Source: Octadecabacter arcticus 238 (lineage in GTDB: Bacteria; Pseudomonadota; Alphaproteobacteria; Rhodobacterales; Rhodobacteraceae). From it: a stretch of DNA of 64,000 nucleotides. The notes under the pieces are model-generated. The model made no database searches. It was not told the origin of the DNA and saw only the letters and a program-made list of their open reading frames with translations. Of the stretch, positions 18,508 through 26,724 are shown piece after piece (position 1 is the stretch's first letter; each line of letters begins with the position of its first letter). Both the position numbers and the translations under genes were made by a program. Location: assembly GCF_000155735.2 (NCBI RefSeq), contig NC_020908.1, forward strand, positions 1,741,001 through 1,805,000, in the 5' to 3' direction.

Positions 18508-19173
18508 ATGAAATACCTGCTTGTAGAAGACAATCATGAACTCGCGAAAGCGGTCTGTTCGCGAATTGGCTTGGACGGCCATACTGTTGACCACGCTGCA
18601 AAAATCGAAGACGCCATCGCGTTTGTGCAAGCTGGGGAATACGACCTTATCCTGCTCGATATTATGTTACCCGACGGGGACGGTCGCAGCTTTCTCAAAC
18701 AACATCGCGCGGGCAAGAACGACACCCCTGTCATCATTTTGACGGCTAGAAGTGAGGTCTCTGATAGAATCAGCTTGTTGGACTTGGGCGCGGACGACTA
18801 TGTCACCAAGCCTTTCGATCACGCCGAATTGCAGGCCCGATGCCGCGCTGTCTTACGCCGTAAAGCAGGCACATCGCAGACCACGATCAAAGTCGGTGAC
18901 GTCGAGTTTGATCCCGTCGGTGGCTATTTAACAGTCAAGGAAAACGTCATCAATTTGCGCAACCGCGAACTGCGCTTGCTCGAGATTTTGATGAACGCGA
19001 AGGGCCAGGTTTTTCCTAAACAAAAATTGGTCGACCGCTTGTTCTCGTATGATGATGACGTGTCCGAAAATGCCGTTGAGGTTTATGTCGGGCGTTTGCG
19101 CCGTCATCTTGAAGGTTCGTCTGTGCAAATTACAACACTGCGCGGCCTTGGCTACAGGCTCGACCATGACTGA
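18508..19173 (+). CDS. tctD: OmpR-family response regulator TctD
   Basis: The 221-residue protein has a receiver domain with the phospho-acceptor Asp51 in LILLDIMLPDGDG, the conserved Thr in VIILTAR and Lys in YVTKPFD, followed by an OmpR-type winged helix (RNRELRLLEILM, ENAVEVYVGRLRRHL, ITTLRGLGYRL). TctD activates tctCBA in related systems. The start has AGGCG-like complementarity upstream. Its last eight bases overlap the kinase start, so the pair is coupled. Confidence 0.92.
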   Translation: MKYLLVEDNHELAKAVCSRIGLDGHTVDHAAKIEDAIAFVQAGEYDLILLDIMLPDGDGRSFLKQHRAGKNDTPVIILTARSEVSDRISLLDLGADDYVTKPFDHAELQARCRAVLRRKAGTSQTTIKVGDVEFDPVGGYLTVKENVINLRNRELRLLEILMNAKGQVFPKQKLVDRLFSYDDDVSENAVEVYVGRLRRHLEGSSVQITTLRGLGYRLDHD

Positions 19174-20533
19174 AGATGTAATTGTCTTTGGGTCGCTGCG
19201 AAACCGGTTGGTGGTGATCCTAACCGGTGGCGCCGCGCTTTTGGCGATTATCCTGGTCTTGTTCGTGCGCGGCTATGCGACGCAGATCGCACAACAAGGA
19301 CAAGACAATATCCTAAGTGCTTCGGTTTCCTCGATTTTGGGGACGGCTGCACTGCGTGACGGCAATGTAGAGTTGGACTTCCCATACGCGTCTTTGTCGA
19401 TGCTGAACACGCCCGCTGATGACCGTGTATTTTATGCGATCTATGCGGACGGCGAGTTGTTGTCGGGCTATGAAAATTTGGACGTGCCGCAACTGCAGGC
19501 AGGCGATGAGGGCACATTTGCGTCATTAACCTACGACGGCGCTCAGATCCGCGTGGCGACTGCGACCCGAACATTGATTGGCGCGGACATGCCACGACAG
19601 GTTTCGGTCTCTGTGGCGCAAACCCAAGACGCTTTGTCAGATACGCTTAACCGGATTTCAAGCAATGTTGCGCTGTTCGGTACCGGTTTCTTCGCATTGG
19701 CAACGGCGCTGTCGTTCTGGGCCACCTCGACAACCATCGGGCAACTTCACAGGCTCACAACGGCTGTGACGCGCCGCGGTCCACAAGACCTGAGCCCTTT
19801 TTCAAAACCTGTGCCGTCCGAAATGGCTCCGCTGGTCGGATCTCTGAACACTCTGATGTTGCGCTTGGATCAATCCTTTAAACAGTCCGAGGAATTCATC
19901 GCCGAGGCCGCGCACCGTGTTCGAACGCCACTCGCGACTGTACGATCTTATGCTGAGGCCACACTGCAACGTGTTCAGAACCTCGAAAACCGCAATGCCT
20001 TGCGCGCAATGGTGCGCGCTATTGACGAAAGCTCGCGGGCGGCAGGACAACTGTTGGATCATGCGATGGTCACGTTCCGGGCGGAAAACCTGAGCCGTGA
20101 AAACGTCGACCTGGTGGAATTGCTGGGTGATCTCGTGCGGCGTATGACGCCTATCGCCGAAATGCGCGATGTGACCCTGAAACTAGACGCACGTGAACCC
20201 GCACTGATGTCGGGTGACCCGATCTTGTTGCAAAACGCGTTTCGCAACCTCGTCGATAACGCGCTGAAATATGCGCCATCTGATAGCACCATAACCGTGC
20301 AGGTGCACACCACGCCAACGCTGTCTGTTAATGTCAAAGATCAAGGCGTCGGTTTTCAAGTGGATGAAATTCACAAACTTGCCGGACGGTTCGTGCGCGG
20401 AAGCGATACAAGCGACCAAATTGGGTCCGGCCTTGGACTGACAATCGCGCAAGACGTGGCCTTGGCACACGGCGGTAAAATGATCCTGTCTAACAGACGG
20501 AAGGGCGGCGCATGCGTTACTTTGCAGTTTTAA
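19166..20533 (+). CDS. tctE: Sensor histidine kinase TctE
   Basis: The start is ATG 19166, which overlaps tctD. The 455 residues begin with a membrane helix (LVVILTGGAALLAIILVLFV), then a periplasmic sensor loop of about 140 residues, a second helix (ALFGTGFFALATALSFWA), a HAMP-like linker, the H-box FIAEAAHRVRTPLATVRSY with the phospho-accepting His, the N-box NLVDNALKYAP and the G-boxes DQGVGF and GSGLGLTIAQ. It matches TctE-type kinases. Its 3' end overlaps the next gene by 22 bases, which suggests that the binding protein downstream is part of the signalling unit. Confidence 0.9.
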   Translation: MTEDVIVFGSLRNRLVVILTGGAALLAIILVLFVRGYATQIAQQGQDNILSASVSSILGTAALRDGNVELDFPYASLSMLNTPADDRVFYAIYADGELLSGYENLDVPQLQAGDEGTFASLTYDGAQIRVATATRTLIGADMPRQVSVSVAQTQDALSDTLNRISSNVALFGTGFFALATALSFWATSTTIGQLHRLTTAVTRRGPQDLSPFSKPVPSEMAPLVGSLNTLMLRLDQSFKQSEEFIAEAAHRVRTPLATVRSYAEATLQRVQNLENRNALRAMVRAIDESSRAAGQLLDHAMVTFRAENLSRENVDLVELLGDLVRRMTPIAEMRDVTLKLDAREPALMSGDPILLQNAFRNLVDNALKYAPSDSTITVQVHTTPTLSVNVKDQGVGFQVDEIHKLAGRFVRGSDTSDQIGSGLGLTIAQDVALAHGGKMILSNRRKGGACVTLQF

Positions 20534-21522
20534 TTCTTCTTCTTTTCCCCCTAGTGAGCCATGCGCAGGACTGGGAAGACCGTCAGGTGTTTGGCTCGCA
20601 AAACCCGACAAGCACCCTGCGGATATTGTCGAGCACGGACACGTCTTTCTTTGCACCGATTATCGAAAACTTCATCGCACAGCGACCAAATATCGAGGTG
20701 CAATATCTTGTGGCTGGTACCACAAATTTAGACGAAATTTTCCGACAAAACCCCGACCAATTCGACGTCGTCATATCCAGCGCAATGGATCTGCAATTGA
20801 AGCTGGCTAATGATGGGCTCGCCGCGCGACTGGACGGTATTTCTCACCCTGAATGGGCGCAATGGCGGGGCAGTCTTTTCGCGTTCACTACAGAACCCGC
20901 AGCAATTGTGATCAACACCGAAGCCTTCGCCGAACTTCCGATTCCGGCCACGCGCCAAGACTTGATCGAAGTTTTACGCGCAAACTCTGACACCTTCGTG
21001 GGAAAAGTAGGGACCTATGATGTTCGCCAATCGGGGTTGGGTTATTTGTTCGCCACCCAAGATGCGCGCGCATCCGAAACCTTTTGGCGATTAATGGAGG
21101 TAATCGGGAGCTTAGATGCGCAGCTATATTGCTGTTCGGCGGACATGATCGACGATCTAATGACGGGGCGCATTTTGGTGGCCTATAATGTGCTGGGAAG
21201 CTACGCGCTGGCGCGGTCCGAAACCAAAGATATGCTCACCGTGATTTTGCCGTCCGAATTTCCAACAACGATGATGCGATCAGCGCTCGTTTCCAAGGCC
21301 GCATCGCAGCCCGCGTTGGCCGAGGCTTTCGTGAACCACTTGATCCGACTGCAATCTGATGGCAGGCCACAGGATTTCCCATTGCCGTCATTGGGCGCGT
21401 TTCAAGACACGACAGGTCGCACGTCAATCAGTCTTGAGCCCGCTTTAATGACCTATCTCGATACGCTTAAGCGGCAAACATTCATCCGTGAATGGGAAAG
21501 CGCAATTATCCAACAACGATAA
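20512..21522 (+). CDS. Periplasmic solute-binding protein coupled to TctDE (PgtC-like)
   Basis: The 336-residue precursor starts with a signal peptide (MRYFAVLILLLFPLVSHA, cut before QDW). The mature part follows extracellular solute-binding proteins of the iron/phosphoglycerate regulatory type (LRILSSTDTSFFAPIIENFI, GTTNLDEIF, FDVVISSAMDLQLKL). Its start overlaps tctE by 22 bases. No transporter membrane genes accompany it, so it is more likely a periplasmic sensor partner than a transport component; the PgtC regulatory protein of phosphoglycerate uptake is a precedent. Whether it binds citrate or another ligand cannot be seen. Confidence 0.75.
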   Translation: MRYFAVLILLLFPLVSHAQDWEDRQVFGSQNPTSTLRILSSTDTSFFAPIIENFIAQRPNIEVQYLVAGTTNLDEIFRQNPDQFDVVISSAMDLQLKLANDGLAARLDGISHPEWAQWRGSLFAFTTEPAAIVINTEAFAELPIPATRQDLIEVLRANSDTFVGKVGTYDVRQSGLGYLFATQDARASETFWRLMEVIGSLDAQLYCCSADMIDDLMTGRILVAYNVLGSYALARSETKDMLTVILPSEFPTTMMRSALVSKAASQPALAEAFVNHLIRLQSDGRPQDFPLPSLGAFQDTTGRTSISLEPALMTYLDTLKRQTFIREWESAIIQQR

Positions 21523-21818
21523 GTCGGCGCCATCTCAGGGCCGTTTGTCGGTCTCACAGCTTATTGCCGTGGCAACTTGGGTGCACTATCACATCTTATC
21601 AATCAAATTTCCCACAAGATAAGTGCAATCAACGTACGTGCTACAAACGGCTGTTTCGTCCCGCAGACCCACGTTTGAGCCAACAAACTGCTGGGCTCTG
21701 CACGAATGGCTGGTCTGGTGAAGCAGCGCTGGACGAACAGGCCAACGGCCGCAATGGGCCGCGATCTCAACGGGTCGACGCAACACTTTAATCTTTAGGA
21801 AGAGATGGAGTGTTTCAA

Positions 21819-21978
21819 ATGAAGTACCGTCGTAGGATTTATTATTCAGCTCAGCAGCGGGCTGAGATCTGGGATCGTTGGCAACGTGGCGAGTCGATGA
21901 GGTCTATTGTGCGGGTGTTTGATCGCCAATCATCCTCTGTCTTTTCAGTGATCTCACCAACTGGCGGGATACGTCCGC
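21819..21978 (+). pseudogene. IS30-family transposase, N-terminal fragment
   Basis: About 53 residues from ATG 21819 (MKYRRRIYYSAQQRAEIWDR, WQRGESMRSIVRVFDRQSSS, then GGIRP) match the N-terminal helix-turn-helix of IS30 transposases. The frame ends shortly after at the junction with the neighbouring IS3 remnant. The 21523-21818 spacer before it has no gene. Confidence 0.72.
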
Positions 21979-22052
21979 TGGATCACAAGCGCGGACACGT
22001 TGCCTTGCAGCCATTTTGCCAAGTCGCCTGAGACATAGCTGGAGCCGTTGTC

Positions 22053-22091
22053 CACTGCCCGGCAGTTGATACGCAGTATCAATGAGAAGGG
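22053..22091 (-). repeat. Palindromic mini-element, 39 bp, in IS3 orfB (DNGSSY region)
   Basis: Minus strand: CCCTTCTCA, hairpin TTGATACTGCGTATCAA, CTGCCGGGCAGTG, then GAC. It adds exactly 13 codons between RLLS and the DNGSSY motif that carries the second catalytic Asp, in frame. Confidence 0.82.
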
Positions 22092-22235
22092 ACTAAGCAG
22101 GCGAGGCTTGTGGACAACATGAACCTGGCCACATCCCGACGCGGCTAAGGCCAGATCCAATGTATCAGTGACGTCTTGGGTCCTCATGTTTGTACAGAGA
22201 TTCCATGAGATGATGTAGCGGCTGTAATCGTCCAG

Positions 22236-22274
22236 GCCTCTCGTGGCTTGCGAGCAAACCACTGCCAGCTAATA
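22236..22274 (+). repeat. Palindromic mini-element, 39 bp, antisense in IS3 orfB
   Basis: Plus strand: GCCTCTCG, imperfect hairpin TGGCTTGCGAGCAAACCA, CTGCCAGCTAATA, then GATC. It adds exactly 39 bases between YLSTI and LDDYS of orfB, in opposite orientation to the gene, and introduces a TAG. Its right arm has diverged from the consensus. Confidence 0.72.
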
Positions 22275-22319
22275 GATCGTGCTGAGATAGAACCAGCCCC
22301 AGCCCAGAACCTTGAGGTA

Positions 22320-23512
22320 TACTCCCGCGCCTGAATTGACCTGAGGTTTTCCCCTCAAATCACTTTGTATTCCTTGAGCGATATGACGCGGAAGTTGTCG
22401 GTGACGGTGTCGCGGAACTCTAGCCATTTTTCTCGCAGGGTCTTGCGGAAGAAGTCGAAAATGGCCTCTGTGAATTGGTTGAACGTTGCATAGTGCCGAT
22501 TGTGGGTGACCCATTTGTGCATAACACCCCAAAGACGCTCGATCGGGTTGAGGTGCGGGGCATATGCTGGCAAGAAATGCAACTTCACCCGACGTTCTGG
22601 GCTGTCCAGCCATGGCTGTAGTATCTTGGCATGATGATAGCGGGCATTGTCGACAAAGACGTGGATGGCCGTCTTGGTTTGGTTGTTGCGTTCCAACTTT
22701 TCCAGCATCTGTCGGGTTGTCTGGGCATTGATCTTCTCGCCTTCCACAAAGGTGAACTGGAAAGTCTCAAGGTCAAGCGCGCCCTGAATGTTGAGCCGCT
22801 TGCGCCCTGATGTCGCCTTCAGGGCCGTCTTTTGTCCCTTGGGGAACCAACCATGGGCGGGGCGGCTCTGGTGTTCGGGGTGGACAGCGTCCGAAAAGAC
22901 AACCATCTCATCTGCGGCCAACCCGTTCATCAGGGCCTCATATTTGGCAATAAACGCAGCCTGCTTGGCTTCATCGGCCTGTGCAGGCAGCAATTGTGGT
23001 TTCTTATACGCGAACCCCAGGCGGCGCATCAGCTTGGCGGCTCCCGACGTGCTGTAGTTTTGGTCGCACTCGGCTAGAACATAGGCACAGACCTCATCGG
23101 CATTGCGGGCAGGCTGCGCGGTGAAATGGGCTCTCACCGCCTGCTCTTGCACGACGGACAAATGACCCTGACGCTGGCTGTAGTCCTTCAGACCGAAAAA
23201 CGATAGTCCCGCACCGGCAAAGGCAAATCGCCACTCCGTCAAAACTGTCGGGCCAATATCCAAAATCCGGCAAACCGTTCCGGCGTCTTCTCCTGCGTCC
23301 AAAAGAAGAAACGCGCGCGCCCGTTTCCAAACAAGGGCGTCAACTTTGCGGCGGCGGCAAAGCGCTTCAAGTGCTATGCGCTGCTCGTCGGATAAGGAGA
23401 CTGTTTTGTATTGCTTGATCATAAACTCAAAATACAGACTGAACTGCCTTTGGCCATGCGACGAAGTGAATCGCAGGCCCAAAATCGTCAGGTCAATTCA
23501 GGCGCAGGAGTA
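22320..23512 (-). mobile_element. IS630-family element, copy 3 (1,193 bp)
   Basis: Same ends as copies 1 and 2, flanked by TA at 22318-22319 and 23513-23514. It interrupts the DFTYLK codons of the IS3 remnant. Confidence 0.93.
22355..23422 (-). CDS. IS630-family transposase (copy 3)
   Basis: A 355-residue DDE transposase from the ATG at 23422 (MIKQYKTVS; Ile instead of the Ser of the other copies). The catalytic Asp, Asp and Glu motifs are intact. Near the C-terminus it has LREKWLEFRD where copies 1 and 2 have [10 protein letters not shown]. Intact frame. Confidence 0.92.
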   Translation of the reverse strand: MIKQYKTVSLSDEQRIALEALCRRRKVDALVWKRARAFLLLDAGEDAGTVCRILDIGPTVLTEWRFAFAGAGLSFFGLKDYSQRQGHLSVVQEQAVRAHFTAQPARNADEVCAYVLAECDQNYSTSGAAKLMRRLGFAYKKPQLLPAQADEAKQAAFIAKYEALMNGLAADEMVVFSDAVHPEHQSRPAHGWFPKGQKTALKATSGRKRLNIQGALDLETFQFTFVEGEKINAQTTRQMLEKLERNNQTKTAIHVFVDNARYHHAKILQPWLDSPERRVKLHFLPAYAPHLNPIERLWGVMHKWVTHNRHYATFNQFTEAIFDFFRKTLREKWLEFRDTVTDNFRVISLKEYKVI

Positions 23513-23993
23513 TAGGTAAAGTCAGTTTGCCAGAGTTGGTTGATGGCCGTGGTTTTGTCTTTGAACTCGCTCACGGCCTTGATAGGCTCAAATGATTTTC
23601 AATCAATCGCGCGAGATGAAGGCTCGGCTTGTGATTAGGTCGTGTGCCTAGAGAACGCGATAGACCGAAGCCTCTGATACAAAGTAACTTTCCTTGTCCG
23701 TGAAGGTTACGGCCAACTCCCGTGGTGACAGCTCCGTTTCTTCCCACGCCAAGTCCACGACCCTACGCCGCACCTCATCAGAAATGCGGTTCCAGACATG
23801 CTTTGGCTTGGGTGATTAATCCTGCAACCCAGCCTCACCACGCTGAAGATACCGGTCGTACCAGCGATAGAATGTGGTGCGAGGAATGCCCAACTTGGCC
23901 AACGTCAGACGTGCTGATAGATGCGTTCCTTCGACCAGCCGGATGATCTCCAGCTTCTCAGATGCTGGGTATCTCATTCTTGGTCGCCCCATC

Positions 23994-24035
23994 CATTGCC
24001 CGGCGGGTGATTGCAAAGCAATCTGCCGAGAGGGG
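23994..24035 (-). repeat. Palindromic mini-element, 42 bp, at IS3 orfA end
   Basis: Minus strand: CCCCTCTCGGCA, hairpin GATTGCTTTGCAATC, ACCCGCCGGGCAATG, then GATGG. It is inserted after the LRLLKKS codons of orfA, sense relative to the gene, at a length divisible by three. Confidence 0.8.
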
Positions 24036-24319
24036 CCTGTTATGCTTTTTTTAAGCAAGCGCAGTTCGAGCGTTTGCTCCGCTACAACTTCCTTCAGATC
24101 ACGCGCCTCGCGGCGGAGGTCTTTGACTTCGTCAGTTGTGGCAGCCCACGCTGTATCGCCAGCAAGCCGCTTCTTGCCAGCTTCCATGAAGTCCTTAGAC
24201 CATTTGTAATAAATGCCCTGTGAGATGCCTTCACGACGGCACAGCTCAGCGATGCTATCTTCCCCACGCAGGCCGTCAAAGACGATCCGGATCTTCTCTT
24301 CGGACGAATACTGTTTGCG

Positions 24320-24358
24320 CCCTTCTCATCGATATTTCGTAGCGACTGCAAGGCAGCG
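24320..24358 (+). repeat. Palindromic mini-element, 39 bp, antisense in IS3 orfA
   Basis: Plus strand: CCCTTCTCA, imperfect hairpin TCGATATTTCGTAGCGA, CTGCAAGGCAGCG, then GT. Removing exactly 39 bases joins KDIKLAY to RKQYSSEEK in frame. In the antisense direction it adds an in-frame TGA to orfA. Confidence 0.75.
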
Positions 24359-24585
24359 GTAGGCAAGCTTGATGTCTTTGACGATCTTCTCGCCAGGGCT
24401 TTTGCGTGTTCCAGTTGTCTGTCTCATCTTCCACTCCTCAGTGGTTATGATGAGCCAACAACACCCTCTAATCAAATAACGCTATTTGGAACCCATAAGC
24501 GCTGACGTCAGACCCCTCCGTGCCAATAAGCGTGAGACAATTGACTGGCTAAAGTTTACACTTGAGGGCGTAGGAGAACGAACCC

Positions 24586-25068
24586 ATGGTTATGCCTTCA
24601 CAATCACCACTTTCGCCAGATGCTGGATCTGGAGCCGTTTTGGCCCCGACGTCGCCTCCCCGCGTTGTTAATGCGCCGTTGGCTCCCACAGCGGAACTGA
24701 CGAGCATCCCGAAGCGACGCAACTTCACAGCCAAATACAAACTGCGCATTCTGGATGAGACGGACCAAGTGGCAGACACTGGCGGGGTTTCCGCCATTCT
24801 ACGGCGGGAGGGGCTTTATTCCTCTGCACTGACCGATTGGCGCCGTGTGCGGGCGGCCGGCACATTGGGTGCATTGCAGCCAATGCGCCGTGGCCCACAA
24901 AAGGCACCTGCCAATCCATTGCAAGCTGAGCTGGCCAAGGCCAACCGTGAGGTGACAGCCTTGCGGCGCCGTCTGGATCAGGCGGAAGCCATCATTGCCA
25001 TCCAAAAAAAAGTGGCGGGACTTCTGGACGAGATGGAGCAGACGCAAGAGCGCAGCGGCAAATCATGA
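24586..25068 (+). CDS. IS3-family OrfA helix-turn-helix protein (copy 2)
   Basis: The 160-residue protein is almost identical to the copy 1 OrfA (Val instead of Ala in [10 protein letters not shown]). It carries the helix-turn-helix, a C-terminal coiled coil and the A8 slippage run at the IQKKV codons. Confidence 0.9.
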   Translation: MVMPSQSPLSPDAGSGAVLAPTSPPRVVNAPLAPTAELTSIPKRRNFTAKYKLRILDETDQVADTGGVSAILRREGLYSSALTDWRRVRAAGTLGALQPMRRGPQKAPANPLQAELAKANREVTALRRRLDQAEAIIAIQKKVAGLLDEMEQTQERSGKS

Positions 25069-26078
25069 TGGCCGTCGCGATTGCATTGCCCACCGGCAGC
25101 GGCTTGACCTCGGCTGTCTGCGCCGCGCTATCATTATCGCGCGCGAGCGTTCTTCGACAGCGTGCGGCGCTGACGGCACCACCACGCACACGCCCACCGC
25201 GCGCAGCGTCTTCGCGGGCTCTGCCGGAAAGGGAAAGAGACCAGGTATTGCACCACCTGCGCGAACCCCGCTTTGCGGATCAGACGCCCACAGAGGTCTT
25301 TGCCACCTTGCTGGATGAAGGCACCTATCTGTGTTCAATCCGCACGATGTATCGGATATTGGCCGCGCAGGGCGAAGTTGGCGAACGCCGCCGACAGCGC
25401 ACACATCCCGTCTATCAAAAGCCTGAACTTCTAGCTGAAGCCCCCAATCAGGTCTGGTCTTGGGACATCACCAAGCTGAGGGGCCCGGTGAAATGGTCCT
25501 ACTTCTATCTCTATGTCATCCTCGACATCTTCAGCCGCCGCGTTGTTGGCTGGCGCGTCGAGCACGCGGAGAGCGCCAGCCAGTTCAAAGAGCTGTTCAT
25601 CGACGCGATGGAAAAACACGAGGTTCCACGCGATCAGCTGACATTGCATGCAGATCGCGGTGGGCCCATGAAGGCAAAGACGACAGCCCTGATGCTGGTT
25701 GATCTTGGTGTGCTCAAGTCCCACAGTCGGCCCCACACCTCAAACGACAACCCGTTCTCCGAAGCCCACTTCAAAACACTGAAATATCAGCCAGAGTTCC
25801 CCAAGAACTTTGAAACCATCGAGCAGGCTCGCGCATTCTGCCGCAGGTTCTTTGCATGGTATAACCAAGACCATCATCACGCCGGGATTGGTCTGATGAC
25901 GCCCGACCAAATCCATTTTGGGCAGGCCCAAGAAATCTACACCGCGCGACAAGCAACACTAGACGCGGCATTCCTCGCCACGCCCGAACGCTTCGTACAC
26001 AAACCACCAAAACCGCCTCAAATCCCGACCGCCGTCTGGATCAACCCACCAAAACCAACCGAAGAAACCCAAGCCTAA
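25065..26078 (+). CDS. IS3-family transposase OrfB (copy 2)
   Basis: The 337-residue DDE transposase is identical by eye to copy 1. It overlaps orfA by ATGA. All catalytic motifs ([25 protein letters not shown]) are present, so the copy is probably active. Confidence 0.92.
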   Translation: MMAVAIALPTGSGLTSAVCAALSLSRASVLRQRAALTAPPRTRPPRAASSRALPERERDQVLHHLREPRFADQTPTEVFATLLDEGTYLCSIRTMYRILAAQGEVGERRRQRTHPVYQKPELLAEAPNQVWSWDITKLRGPVKWSYFYLYVILDIFSRRVVGWRVEHAESASQFKELFIDAMEKHEVPRDQLTLHADRGGPMKAKTTALMLVDLGVLKSHSRPHTSNDNPFSEAHFKTLKYQPEFPKNFETIEQARAFCRRFFAWYNQDHHHAGIGLMTPDQIHFGQAQEIYTARQATLDAAFLATPERFVHKPPKPPQIPTAVWINPPKPTEETQA

Positions 26079-26118
26079 AGTCCAAAAGCCACTGTCTCAA
26101 AGTCGTTGTCACGTTCCG

Positions 26119-26178
26119 GACAGAGGTGGCACAAATAATACCAACAGCAAAAACTGCTTTTTGGAATGTATGTAGCAT
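26119..26178 (-). pseudogene. 5' end of an exported protein gene, cut by IS3-family copy 2
   Basis: A strong ribosome site (GGAGGAA) precedes an ATG at 26178 on the minus strand, followed by a signal-peptide-like start (MLHTFQKAVFAVGIICATSV) that runs into the IS. On the other side of the IS the frame meets TGA at once, so the rest of the gene was lost. The remaining spacer to 26655 has no gene apart from a repeat. Confidence 0.4.
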
Positions 26179-26434
26179 ATCAAGTTCCTCCGAAGTTATT
26201 CAGGAACTACGCGTTCCCCCGCGACCGCTCCATCCCGCTTACCACATTCAGCTCGGTGTTTGGTTTTGGTAACTGAATTGTGATAGCTGCAGCTCCGTTC
26301 GAATCCAGTAAAGTTCTGGGCGGAATGCATTGACTATCAAGTGTTCGGCGAAGATCTGCCTCGCCCACTCAACCACTGTGCAACGCACAAACATGTAAGA
26401 GCCGACTTTGGCTGCTATCTAGAAATTGAAAGGA

Positions 26435-26552
26435 TAGGCTCCATGCAGACTTGCGGCAGCCCAGCGCCAAGCCCAGTTTGGGGTGGCCTGAATGTCGGCT
26501 TTCACCCCCGCGGGATGGGTGGCTCGCGCTTGCAGCGAAAGTCCGCAATCCG
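26435..26552 (-). repeat. Dispersed repeat R2, copy 2
   Basis: Reverse complement of the repeat at 15118-15228, with about 15% difference by eye. Shared blocks include CCGACATTCAGGCCACCCCA. Non-coding. Confidence 0.65.
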
Positions 26553-26724
26553 CCCTTCATGTAAAAATGTGCATGGCGCAGTATTTATTACTAACGGACC
26601 AGAGCCGCCGTTGACCTCTTAACCTCGACGCTGCGGCTCAAGCAGTTATTGGTAAATGGGTTTCCACCAGAGAATCTCATGCATATTGTCACCCCAACAT
26701 GCGTTATGGTGGGATAGAGTGGCG

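Larger units (their letters stand above)
22010..24440 (-). pseudogene. IS3-family orfA/orfB remnant carrying four mini-elements and IS630 copy 3
   Basis: On the minus strand the pieces read in order: orfA start MRQTTGTRKSPGEKIVKDIK (24420s), QYSSEEKIRIVFDGLRGEDS, EAGKKRLAGDTAWAATTDEV and EVVAEQTLELRLLKKS; orfB start MRYPASEKLEIIRLVEGTHL, then badly decayed codons, INQLWQTDFTYLKVLGWGWF, LDDYSRYIISWNLCTNM, TLDLALAASG, HKPRLLS, DNGSSYVSGDLAKWL. Four short palindromic insertions interrupt it, at 24320-24358, 23994-24035, 22236-22274 and 22053-22091. IS630 copy 3 splits the orfB TFTYLK region. The final part of orfB is missing. Non-functional. Confidence 0.85.
24514..26118 (+). mobile_element. IS3-family element, copy 2 (1,605 bp, GAC duplication)
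   Basis: Ends CCCTCCGTGCCAATAAG (left) and CGGAACGTG (right, complement), with GAC at 24511-24513 and 26119-26121. It is inverted relative to copy 1, so the pair forms long inverted repeats around the 9.9-kb tct segment. Confidence 0.92.

Noticed and set aside
22010..24440. CRISPR-like array because of repeated short palindromes
   Set aside because: The repeats are not evenly spaced, occur in both orientations and have no spacers or cas genes. They are separate insertions.
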